Assembly: GCA_943331295.2 (NCBI GenBank)
Contig: CALQLA020000045.1
Location: 1 to 39,617, forward strand
Direction: 5' to 3'
DNA length: 39,617 nt
From: Bordetella parapertussis
GTDB taxonomy: Bacteria; Pseudomonadota; Gammaproteobacteria; Burkholderiales; Casimicrobiaceae
The position numbers and the translations under genes are program-made. Position 1 is the stretch's first letter, and each line of letters starts with the position of its first letter. The notes beneath the pieces were generated by a model. It saw only the letters and a list, made by a program, of their open reading frames with translations, had not been told where the DNA came from and searched no databases. Shown piece after piece: positions 18,192 to 25,712 of the stretch.

Positions 18192-19196
18192 ATGTCAGGA
18201 TCGACCCCTGCCGGCGCGCCGGCCGCCCCCGGGATCGCCGTCGACCTGGCGGTGATCCGCGCGGCGCACGCGCGCATCGCCCCCCACGTTCTGCGCACGC
18301 CGGTGCTGACGTCGGCGGCGCTGGACGAGGCGACGGGCGCGGAGCTTTTCTTCAAGTGCGAGAACCTGCAGCAGGTCGGCGCGTTCAAGGCGCGCGGCGC
18401 GTCGAACGCGGTGTTCTCGCTGACCGACGCGGAAGCGGCGCGCGGCGTCGTCACCCACTCGTCGGGCAATCACGGTGCGGCGCTCGCGTACGCAGCGGCG
18501 CGGCGCGGCATCCCCTGCTGGATCGTCATGCCGGACAACGCGCCGGCGGTGAAGCAGGCGAACGTGCGCGGTTACGGCGGGGAGGTGCGCCTCTGCGCAT
18601 CGACGGTCGCCGCACGCGAGGCGGCGTGCGCCGCGGTCGAGGCCGAGACCGGCGCGACGCTGGTGCATCCGTACAACGACTGGCGGGTGATCGCGGGGCA
18701 GGGCACCGCGGCGCTCGAGCTGCTCGCCGACATTCCCGACCTCGACATCGTGATCGCGCCGGTCGGCGGCGGCGGCCTGCTGTCCGGCACGGCGCTCGCC
18801 GCGGTCGCGCTGCGGCCGGGAATCCGCGTCTTCGGCGCCGAGCCGGCGGGGGCGGACGACGCCCAGCGCTCGCTCGCCGCCGGGCGCATCATCCCGCAGG
18901 ACGATCCGCGCACCATCGCCGACGGACTGCGCACCTCGCTCGGTGACAAGACCTTCGCCGTGATCTCGCGGCACGTCGAGAGCATCGGCACGGCCACGGA
19001 GGAGGGGATCGCGGCCGCGATGCGGATGATGTGGGAGAAGCTGCGGGTCATCGTCGAGCCTTCGTCGGCGGTGCCGCTCGCCTGCGTGCTCGAAGGGACG
19101 CTGCCGGTGCGGGGCCTGCGCGTCGGCGTCATCGTCACCGGCGGCAATGTCGACCTCGACCGGTTGCCGTGGCGCGCGCCGGCGGGCGGCGCGTGA
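18192..19196 (+). CDS. PLP-dependent serine racemase/threonine dehydratase-like enzyme
   Basis: This is a fold-type II PLP enzyme of 334 residues without an ACT regulatory domain. The PLP lysine is Lys66 in QQVGAFKARGAS. HSSGNHGAA is the substrate loop and PVGGGGLLSG binds the cofactor phosphate. EPAGADD matches the Glu/Asp metal site of serine racemase-type enzymes, and TGGNVD closes the barrel. Known relatives are serine racemase, threonine dehydratase and 3-hydroxyaspartate ammonia-lyase. Its place between the two transporter genes of a sulfonate cluster hints at an amino-sulfonate substrate such as cysteate, which is only a hypothesis. Confidence 0.85.
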   Translation: MSGSTPAGAPAAPGIAVDLAVIRAAHARIAPHVLRTPVLTSAALDEATGAELFFKCENLQQVGAFKARGASNAVFSLTDAEAARGVVTHSSGNHGAALAYAAARRGIPCWIVMPDNAPAVKQANVRGYGGEVRLCASTVAAREAACAAVEAETGATLVHPYNDWRVIAGQGTAALELLADIPDLDIVIAPVGGGGLLSGTALAAVALRPGIRVFGAEPAGADDAQRSLAAGRIIPQDDPRTIADGLRTSLGDKTFAVISRHVESIGTATEEGIAAAMRMMWEKLRVIVEPSSAVPLACVLEGTLPVRGLRVGVIVTGGNVDLDRLPWRAPAGGA

Positions 19197-19239
19197 CGGG
19201 CCGGTCCGGCCGATGCCGCGCGCGCCGGGAGCCGAACCG

Positions 19240-20115
19240 ATGAACGGGACCGGATCGTCGCCCGCGCGGCCGGAGCGCGTGCTGCAGCCGATCGCCACCG
19301 AGGCCTTCGGCGTTGTCGAGAGGCCGCTGTCGCCGTGGGAGCGCGTCCGCAACGTCGGCGCCGTGCGCAAGGCGGTGATCCTCGTGCTGCTCGCCGCGGC
19401 ATGGGAGATCTACGCGCGCTGGCTCAACAACCCTTTGCTGTTCCCGACGTTCGGCGTCACCGTCGAGGCGTTCTTCGAGGCGATCGCCAACGGGCAGCTG
19501 CCGGCGCGGGCCTGGACCTCGCTCAAGGTGCTGCTGCTGGGCTACGGCGCCGGCATCGCCTGCGCTGCGGTGCTGACCATCGTCGCGATCACCACGCGGG
19601 TCGGCACCGACCTGCTCGAGCTCCTGACGTCGATGTTCAACCCGCTGCCGGCGATCGCGCTCTTGCCGCTGGCGCTGATCTGGTTCGGGCTGGGCGCCGG
19701 CAGCATCGTGTTCGTGCTCGTGCACTCGGTGCTGTGGGCGGTCGCGCTCAACACGCACTCGGGCTTCCTGTCGGTGTCGAACACGCTGCGGATGGTCGGC
19801 CGCAACTGCGGCCTGACCGGGCTCGCCTACGTGGGACGCATCCTGATCCCGGCGGCGTTTCCCAGCATCCTCACCGGCCTCAAGATCGGCTGGGCGTTCG
19901 CATGGCGGACGCTGATCGCCGCCGAGCTGGTGTTCGGCGTGTCGTCGGGCTCCGGCGGGCTCGGCTGGTTCATCTACGAGAACAAGAACCAGCTCGAGAT
20001 TCCCGCGGTGTTCGCCGGGCTCTTCACCGTCATCCTGATCGGCCTCGCCGTCGAGAACGTGGTGTTCCGCACGATCGAGGCGCGGACCGTCCGGCGGTGG
20101 GGCATGCAGCATTAG
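19240..20115 (+). CDS. TauC/SsuC-like ABC transporter permease
   Basis: This is the inner-membrane permease of a taurine/nitrate/sulfonate-type importer. The 291-residue product has about six hydrophobic segments. The coupling-helix region lies around [20 protein letters not shown] with [20 protein letters not shown], the usual binding-protein-dependent permease signature. The ATG at 19240 follows GGGAG (19227-19231); in-frame ATGs at 19147 and 19213 lie further upstream. It is expected to pair with the binding protein at 17174. The ATPase needed to drive transport is missing from this cluster. Confidence 0.85.
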   Translation: MNGTGSSPARPERVLQPIATEAFGVVERPLSPWERVRNVGAVRKAVILVLLAAAWEIYARWLNNPLLFPTFGVTVEAFFEAIANGQLPARAWTSLKVLLLGYGAGIACAAVLTIVAITTRVGTDLLELLTSMFNPLPAIALLPLALIWFGLGAGSIVFVLVHSVLWAVALNTHSGFLSVSNTLRMVGRNCGLTGLAYVGRILIPAAFPSILTGLKIGWAFAWRTLIAAELVFGVSSGSGGLGWFIYENKNQLEIPAVFAGLFTVILIGLAVENVVFRTIEARTVRRWGMQH

Positions 20116-20135
20116 CCAACCCTCAAGGAAGACCC

Positions 20136-20582
20136 ATGGACGTCCACCTGCCGCCCGCGAGCTATCCGCGGTTTCACCTCGCGTTCCCCGTCACCGACCT
20201 CGTCGCGGCGCGCGCCTTCTACGGCGAATTCCTCGGCTGCGCCGAGGGGCGCACGTCGGACGACTGGGTCGACTTCGACTTCTTCGGCCACCAGATCGTC
20301 GCGCACAAGGTCGCCGGCGCGCAGATGGCGGACGCGCGCAGCCTGGTCGACGGCGACAGCGTGCCGGTGCGGCACTTCGGCGTGATCCTCGAACTGCCGG
20401 CGTGGGACGCGCTCGCGGCGAAGCTCCGCGCCGCGGGCACCCGGTTCATCATCGAGCCGCACACCCGCTTCAAGGGCCTGCCGGGCGAGCAGGCGACGAT
20501 GTTCTTCCTCGATCCGTTCGGCAACGCGCTCGAGTTCAAGGCCTTCGCCGACATGAACCAGCTCTTTGCCAAGAACCCCTGA
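20136..20582 (+). CDS. VOC-family (glyoxalase/dioxygenase-fold) protein
   Basis: The 148-residue product has the paired beta-alpha-beta-beta-beta modules of the vicinal oxygen chelate superfamily. [20 protein letters not shown] opens the first module and [20 protein letters not shown] the second, ending [15 protein letters not shown]. Potential metal ligands are His14, His80 and Glu133, the His-His-Glu pattern of the family. AAGGAA precedes the ATG. VOC proteins include glyoxalases, dioxygenases and epimerases. Its role in a sulfolactate-type cluster is unknown; epimerase or ring-free isomerase activity would be guesses. Confidence 0.8.
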   Translation: MDVHLPPASYPRFHLAFPVTDLVAARAFYGEFLGCAEGRTSDDWVDFDFFGHQIVAHKVAGAQMADARSLVDGDSVPVRHFGVILELPAWDALAAKLRAAGTRFIIEPHTRFKGLPGEQATMFFLDPFGNALEFKAFADMNQLFAKNP

Positions 20583-20595
20583 CCCGGAAGCCGCC

Positions 20596-21528
20596 ATGCA
20601 AGTCGTCATCAGTGAATTCATGGACGGCGCCGCGGTCGCGCGCGTCGCCGCGGCGCATCCCACCCTCTACGACAAGGATCTCGTCGACCGGCGAACCGAG
20701 CTGGTCGCGGCGCTGGCCGATGCGCGCGCGCTGATCGTGCGCAACCGTACCGCGGTCGACGCCGCGCTGCTCGCCGCGGCGCCGCGGCTGGCGGTGATCG
20801 GCCGGCTCGGCGTGGGGCTCGACAACATCGACGTCGCCGCCTGCGCCGCCCGCGGCATCGAGGTCATCCCTGCCACCGGCGCCAACGCGCTGGCGGTGGC
20901 GGAGTATGTGATCTGCACCGCGATGCTGCTGCTGCGCGGCGCCTACGGATCGACCGCCGCCGTCGCGGCGGGCGCCTGGCCGCGCGCCGCGCTGTCCGGG
21001 GGCCGTGAAACGGCCGGCAGGACGATGGGCATCGTCGGCTTCGGCGGCATCGGGCGCCGGGTCGCGGCGCTGGCACGCGGCCTCGGCATGCGCGTGATCG
21101 GCTGCGACACGGACCTCGACGCGACGTCGCCGGCGTGGACTGCAGCAGGAACGACGCCGCGATCGTTTGCCGAGGTGCTCGCGGAGGCCGACGTCGTGAC
21201 GCTGCACGTGCCGCTCACCGCCGCAACCCGCGGGCTGCTCGACGCGGCGCGCCTCGCGCTGATGAAGCCGGACGCGATCCTGATCAACACCGCGCGCGGC
21301 GGCATCGTCGACGAGGCGGCGCTGGCGGCGGCGCTCGCCGCCGGCCGGCTTGGCGGCGCGGCGATCGACGTGTTCGCCGACGAGCCGCTCGCGGCCGGCT
21401 CGCCGCTCGCCGGCTGCCCTAACCTGGTCCTGACGCCGCACGTTGCCGGCGTCACGCTGGAATCCAACGTGCGCGTGTCGACGCTGGTCGCCGACAAGGT
21501 GCTGGCGTCGCTGGCGGGGGTGGACTGA
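20596..21528 (+). CDS. slcC: D-2-hydroxyacid dehydrogenase, probable (S)-sulfolactate dehydrogenase SlcC
   Basis: This 310-residue NAD-dependent enzyme is of the phosphoglycerate dehydrogenase family. GFGGIG (148-153) and Asp171 form the NAD site; Arg234, Glu263 and His282 are the catalytic Arg-Glu-His set. GRLGVGLDNIDV and NTARGGIVDE are family blocks. SlcC oxidises (S)-sulfolactate to sulfopyruvate, and ComC then reduces that to the (R) form which SuyAB cleaves. The genes for ComC- and SuyAB-like proteins beside it support this assignment. A generic hydroxyacid dehydrogenase is the alternative. The ATG at 20596 follows GGAAG; the stop overlaps the next start. Confidence 0.75.
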   Translation: MQVVISEFMDGAAVARVAAAHPTLYDKDLVDRRTELVAALADARALIVRNRTAVDAALLAAAPRLAVIGRLGVGLDNIDVAACAARGIEVIPATGANALAVAEYVICTAMLLLRGAYGSTAAVAAGAWPRAALSGGRETAGRTMGIVGFGGIGRRVAALARGLGMRVIGCDTDLDATSPAWTAAGTTPRSFAEVLAEADVVTLHVPLTAATRGLLDAARLALMKPDAILINTARGGIVDEAALAAALAAGRLGGAAIDVFADEPLAAGSPLAGCPNLVLTPHVAGVTLESNVRVSTLVADKVLASLAGVD

Positions 21529-22535
21529 TGGCGCCGCCGAACGTTTCCCTCGCGGCATTGCGCGACCTTGCGGTGCGCGCGCTCGAGAAGAGCGGCGCCA
21601 ACCCCGGCATGGCGCGCACCACCGCCGACGCGCTCGTCGCCGCCGACGCGCAGGGCCTGCCTTCGCACGGCGTGGCGCGCATCCCGCAGTACGCGACGCA
21701 CCTGAAGAACGGCCGCGCCGACGGCAGCGCGCGCCCGGAGATCGTCGGTGGGCGGGGCGGCGCGGCGCTCGTCGACGCCAGGTCCGGCCTCGCGTTTCCC
21801 GCGTGCGCGCTGGCCGTCGCCACCGCGATCGCGCGGGCGCGCGAGTTCGGCGTGGCGTTCGTCGGCATCACCAACAGCCATCACTTCGGCGTTGCCGCGC
21901 TTCACCTCGAGGCCGTCGGCGCCGCCGGGCTCGTCGGCCTCGCCTTCAGCAACTCGCCGGCCGCGATGCCGGCCGCGGGCGGCGCGCGGCCGCTGTTCGG
22001 CACCAATCCGGTCGCCGCGGTCTTCCCTCGCGGCAGCGGCGCGCCGCTGTCGATCGACCTGTCGCTGTCGGAGGTCGCGCGCGGCAAGCTGATGGTCGCG
22101 GCGCGCGAAGGCAAGCCGATACCGCTCGGCTGGGCGCTCGACCGGGACGGGCGGCCGACCACCGATCCGAAGGCCGGCCTCGAAGGCTCGATGCTGCCCG
22201 TCGGCGGCACCAAGGGCGCGATGCTGGCACTCGTCGTCGAGTTGCTGGTGACGGCGCTGACCGGCGCGGCGCTGGGGTTCGAGGCGAGCTCGTTCTTCGT
22301 CGACGAGGGCAACCGGCCGCGCCTGGGCCAGGCATTCCTGGTGATCGATCCCGATGCGCTGGCCGGCCATGGCGCCTACGTGGCGCGGGTCGAGACGCTG
22401 ATCGGCGCGATGCTGGCGGAAGAGGGCGTGCGCCTGCCCGGCAGCCGCCGCCGCGATCTCGCCGCCGCCGCGGCGCGCGACGGCGTGGCGGTCCCCGCCG
22501 CGCTGCTGGCACAACTGGAGGCGCTGGCGCAATGA
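21528..22535 (+). CDS. comC: Ldh/malate-L-lactate dehydrogenase family, probable (R)-sulfolactate dehydrogenase ComC
   Basis: This 335-residue product belongs to the type-2 malate/L-lactate dehydrogenase family, unrelated in fold to the SlcC-like enzyme before it. AQGLPSHGVARIPQY, FVGITNSHHFGVAALHLEAV, LFGTNPVAAVFPR and PVGGTKGAMLALVVELL are family landmarks. ComC reduces sulfopyruvate to (R)-sulfolactate with NAD(P)H. Together with SlcC it forms a two-enzyme racemising system that is known from sulfolactate-degrading bacteria. The ATG overlaps the upstream TGA. A ureidoglycolate or malate dehydrogenase is the alternative reading. Confidence 0.75.
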   Translation: MAPPNVSLAALRDLAVRALEKSGANPGMARTTADALVAADAQGLPSHGVARIPQYATHLKNGRADGSARPEIVGGRGGAALVDARSGLAFPACALAVATAIARAREFGVAFVGITNSHHFGVAALHLEAVGAAGLVGLAFSNSPAAMPAAGGARPLFGTNPVAAVFPRGSGAPLSIDLSLSEVARGKLMVAAREGKPIPLGWALDRDGRPTTDPKAGLEGSMLPVGGTKGAMLALVVELLVTALTGAALGFEASSFFVDEGNRPRLGQAFLVIDPDALAGHGAYVARVETLIGAMLAEEGVRLPGSRRRDLAAAAARDGVAVPAALLAQLEALAQ

Positions 22536-22618
22536 GTTCGCCTGGCTGCCCCAAGCGCGAATGCCCGAGTGCGGGGCACGAAGGCAGGCCGCCAGGCGCG
22601 CCGGGCCGCCGGCGATGA
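22532..22618 (+). CDS. possible 28-residue small protein, coupled at both ends
   Basis: This short frame begins with an ATG that overlaps the comC stop (ATGA, 22532-22535) and ends with a TGA that overlaps the MFS start (ATGA, 22615-22618). GGAGG at 22517-22521 lies ten bases before it. The peptide has Cys6, Cys11 and His16 in the segment CPKRECPSAGHEG and ends in three arginines. It could be a real small protein or only a translational coupler filling the comC-MFS gap. No family is recognised. Confidence 0.35.
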   Translation: MSSPGCPKRECPSAGHEGRPPGAPGRRR

Positions 22619-23844
22619 CGACGGCGATGATCCGGCGTCCCACCGTGCTGCTGCTCAATGCGGCGCACGCGCTCGACCACATGTTCCTGCTTATCTTCGC
22701 CACGGCCGTGGTCGCGATCGCCGCCGATTTCGGGCTGCCGGACTGGGAGAGCCTGATGCCCTACGGCGTCGGGGCGTTCATGCTGTTCGGTATCGGCGCG
22801 CTGCCTGCCGGCCGCCTCGGCGACCTGTGGGGGCGTCGGCGGATGATGCTGGTGTTCTACTTCGGCATGGCCGCCTCGTCGCTGCTCGTGGCGGTCACGC
22901 AGACGCCGTGGCAGCTGGCACTCGCGCTGACCGTGATGGGCGCGTTCTCGTCGATCTATCATCCGGTGGGCATCCCGATGCTGCTCCGCGGCGCCACGCG
23001 CCCGGGCCTCACGATCGGGTTCAGCGGACTCGCCGGGAACCTGGGCGTCGCGTTCGCGGCGATCACCACCGGCTTCCTCGTCAAGTATGTCGGCTGGCGC
23101 GCCGCGTTCGCGGTTCCGGCCGTGGTTGCGGTTGCCTGCGGGATCGCGTTCGCGCGCGTCGCGCCGGCCGAGAGCGAGCCGCCGGCGCGCCGCGCCGCCA
23201 CGGAGGCGACGCATGCCAAGGGGACGCTGACGCGGATCTTCCTCGTGATGACGATCGCGGCGATCTCCGCCAGCCTGCTGTTCAACCTCACGACCAACGG
23301 CAACGGCCAGCTGCTCCGCGAGCGCTTCGCCGGCATCACCACCGACCCGGCGCTGCTCGGCGTGCTGCTAGCCGGGGTCTATGTCGCCGCGGCGTTCGCG
23401 CAGGTCGCCGTGGGCCTGCTGATCGACCGCTTTCCGCTGAAGGCGCTGTACCTCGGCATCGTGTTCCTGCAGGCGCCGCTGTTCGTCGCGGCGGCGTGGG
23501 CCTCCGGCTGGACGCTCTACGTGCTGCAGATCGCGTTCATGGTCGCGGTTTTCGGCGCCATACCGTTCACCGACGCGATCATCGTGCGCTTCGTCGACGA
23601 CCGGATGCGTTCGCGCGTGTCGGGGATGCGGTTCGCGGTGTCGTTCGGCGTCAGTTCAGCCGCCGTCTGGGGGCTGGGCCCGATCGTCAAGAGCTCCGGC
23701 TTCGACACGCTGCTGCTGATGATGGCGGGCATCGCGGCCGTCACGCTGCTTGCCGTGATGGCGCTGCCGCCGGTGGCGCGGCGGCCGACCGTGGGCCCCC
23801 TTACCGATGCAACGCCGCCGCGATCGCCTCGCGCAGCGGATTGA
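22615..23844 (+). CDS. MFS transporter
   Basis: This is an inner-membrane major facilitator superfamily protein of 409 residues with about twelve hydrophobic segments. PAGRLGDLWGRRRMMLVFYF carries the MFS loop 2-3 motif (GxLaDrxGrrr). The ATG at 22615 precedes MTTAMIRRPTVLLLNAAHAL; an in-frame ATG at 22561 would add 18 polar residues. As the last gene of the sulfolactate-type cluster it might move substrate, or export a product, but specificity is not visible. The C-terminal 44 bases overlap the convergent IMPase-like gene. Confidence 0.85.
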   Translation: MTTAMIRRPTVLLLNAAHALDHMFLLIFATAVVAIAADFGLPDWESLMPYGVGAFMLFGIGALPAGRLGDLWGRRRMMLVFYFGMAASSLLVAVTQTPWQLALALTVMGAFSSIYHPVGIPMLLRGATRPGLTIGFSGLAGNLGVAFAAITTGFLVKYVGWRAAFAVPAVVAVACGIAFARVAPAESEPPARRAATEATHAKGTLTRIFLVMTIAAISASLLFNLTTNGNGQLLRERFAGITTDPALLGVLLAGVYVAAAFAQVAVGLLIDRFPLKALYLGIVFLQAPLFVAAAWASGWTLYVLQIAFMVAVFGAIPFTDAIIVRFVDDRMRSRVSGMRFAVSFGVSSAAVWGLGPIVKSSGFDTLLLMMAGIAAVTLLAVMALPPVARRPTVGPLTDATPPRSPRAAD

Positions 23845-24613
23845 AGACGCCGGGCGCCGCCGCGATCACCTCGTTCGTCCGCTGGAATTCGGCGCCGCCC
23901 GCGAAGTCGCCGATCCGACCGCCGGCCTCGCGCACGATCAGCGCGCCGGCCGCGAGTTCCCAGGGCTGGACGCGCATCATCCAGAAGCCGTCGTGCCGGC
24001 CGGCCGCGAGGTAGGCGAGATCGAGCGCGCAGCTGCCCGCGCGGCGGATGCCCTCGCAGCGGGGCAGCAGATGGTTCAGCACCGGCAGGTAGGCGGGCAT
24101 CTCGGGCGCGGTGCGGTTCGGGAACGCCGTGCCGATCAGCGCGGTCTCCAGCGCCGCGCAGGTCGACACGCGGATCGGCGCGCCGTTGCAAAGCGCGCCC
24201 TTGCCGCGAATCGCCATGAACAGCTCGTCGTGCACCGGGTCGAGGACCACCGCGTGCGTGATCTCCGGCCCGTGGGTCAATGCGATCGACACCGCGTAGT
24301 ACGGATAGCCGTGGATGAAATTGGCCTTGCCGTCCACCGCGTCGATGATCCACCGGTACGCGGCGGCGTTGGGCGGCAGCGCGGTGCCGAGCGTCTCGCC
24401 GGTCTCCTCGCCCAGGATCGCGTGCGCCGGGAAGGCCGCGCGCAGCGTCGCGATGATCCCGTTCTCGGCGTCGGTGTCGGCCGACAGCGCGATGCCTGCC
24501 TGTTCCTTCGCGTGCGAGGGCAGCCGGCGCAGGTCGCGCGCGGCATCTTGCAGCACCGAGCTCGCGCGCCGCGCCGCGCGCACTGCGACGGCCATGATGG
24601 GATCGGTGTTCAT
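23801..24613 (-). CDS. inositol monophosphatase-family protein with altered active-site motifs
   Basis: This 270-residue protein is of the IMPase/SuhB/CysQ superfamily. GEE (68-70) is intact. The next motif reads IIDAVDGKANFIHGYP (89-104), where relatives have DPxDGTxN; Pro92 is Ala and the metal-site Thr96 is Lys. The third motif is WELAAG (218-223), where the metal-binding Asp is Glu. These changes leave some metal ligands (Glu69, Asp91, Asp94), so activity may be changed rather than lost. It lies 16 bases after the MBL gene and is probably in the same transcript. The substrate is unknown. Confidence 0.85.
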   Translation of the reverse strand: MNTDPIMAVAVRAARRASSVLQDAARDLRRLPSHAKEQAGIALSADTDAENGIIATLRAAFPAHAILGEETGETLGTALPPNAAAYRWIIDAVDGKANFIHGYPYYAVSIALTHGPEITHAVVLDPVHDELFMAIRGKGALCNGAPIRVSTCAALETALIGTAFPNRTAPEMPAYLPVLNHLLPRCEGIRRAGSCALDLAYLAAGRHDGFWMMRVQPWELAAGALIVREAGGRIGDFAGGAEFQRTNEVIAAAPGVFNPLREAIAAALHR

Positions 24614-24629
24614 CGGGTTGCCTCGGAAG

Positions 24630-25625
24630 TCACTTGGAGCCGCCGTTCAGTTCCTCCTGCTCCAGCGTCAGGTAGGTGCCGTAGGCGTTGATCCGGTTCG
24701 CGGCCGCGAAGGCCGGCAGCGCGGCGTAGCGCGACCAGTCGGTCCGCCGGTAGGCCTCGTCGAAGGGTTCCATCTCGCGCACCGCGCGGCCCATCGTCGC
24801 CCGAAGGTAGGCGAGGTAGTCGCGCGTCAGCGCGAGGTCCTTCGCGGCATCTTTCGACGCCGGGCCGTGGCCCGGGACCATGACGGCAGGCTGCAGCGCG
24901 ATGATGCGATCCATCGCTGCGAGCCAGCCGCGGCTGTCGGCGCTGCCGACGAACGGCACGCGGCCGGAGAACACGAGGTCGCCGGCGAAGAGCGCGCGAT
25001 CCTCGACGACGTAGAGCAGGATGTCCTCCGGCGTATGCGCGCCGGCGGAATGGACGAGGCGGAACGTGAGCCCGCCGAACCGGAAGTCGGTGTCGCCGTC
25101 GATCAGGAACGTCGGCGGTACCACGCGCGTGCGCTCGTCGACCCACGGCGCAAGTTCGGTCCGCCGCTGCGCGAGGCGCTCCGTCGCCTGGCTCGACGCG
25201 AGGTATTCGGTCGCCCGGCGCTGTGCCCAGATTTCGACCCCGGGGCCGGCGAGCGCCTGCAGGCCGTAGAAGTGGTCGGCGTGATAGTGCGACACGATCA
25301 CGCGGCGGATCGGTTGCGGCGTCACCTTCGCGATCGCGGCCTTCATCGCCGCGCCCAGCGCCGGCGTCCCCAGCGCGTCGAAGACGATCACGCCGGCATC
25401 GGTGACGACGAATCCCGCGTTCGACATGAAGCCGCGGTTCTCCGCGGTGGCCATGCCCGGCTCGCCTTCGAAGAACCAGCAGTGCGGCGACACCTGTTGC
25501 GGCACCAGCGCGATATCGGCGGCGGCATGGGCTGCGCCGGCCGCCGCCAGCATCGAGGCTGCCGCGGCGAGCGCGCGCGCGCCGGCGCGGGCGAACGTCG
25601 GCCACCGGGAGCAGGCTGCATTCAT
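24630..25625 (-). CDS. exported metallo-beta-lactamase-fold hydrolase
   Basis: The 331-residue product has an N-terminal signal region (about 1-35, ending AAHAAA). The zinc motif SHYHADH gives His113, His115, Asp117 and His118; His197, Asp216 and His253 complete a two-metal site of the MBL superfamily. NRGFMSNAGFVVTDAGVIVF is typical of the SoxH/quinoprotein-relay-type subgroup. It is expected to act in the periplasm. TACAAT (25638-25633) sits just upstream of the ATG, so it may have its own promoter in addition to the operon promoter. The substrate is unknown. Confidence 0.85.
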   Translation of the reverse strand: MNAACSRWPTFARAGARALAAAASMLAAAGAAHAAADIALVPQQVSPHCWFFEGEPGMATAENRGFMSNAGFVVTDAGVIVFDALGTPALGAAMKAAIAKVTPQPIRRVIVSHYHADHFYGLQALAGPGVEIWAQRRATEYLASSQATERLAQRRTELAPWVDERTRVVPPTFLIDGDTDFRFGGLTFRLVHSAGAHTPEDILLYVVEDRALFAGDLVFSGRVPFVGSADSRGWLAAMDRIIALQPAVMVPGHGPASKDAAKDLALTRDYLAYLRATMGRAVREMEPFDEAYRRTDWSRYAALPAFAAANRINAYGTYLTLEQEELNGGSK

Positions 25626-25632
25626 GGCTTCG

Positions 25633-25638
25633 ATTGTA
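25633..25638 (-). promoter_or_regulatory. possible -10 element directly before the MBL gene
   Basis: TACAAT read on the minus strand begins at 25638. Transcription would start about one or two bases before the ATG at 25625, implying a leaderless or near-leaderless message. No good -35 is present, so this is tentative. Confidence 0.3.
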
Positions 25639-25712
25639 ACGCCACATCGGCGGCGCTACTCCGGGCGACACGACGTCGGCGCCGCCCTTGTCGGCAGTGG
25701 CGCGCGGCCCTT

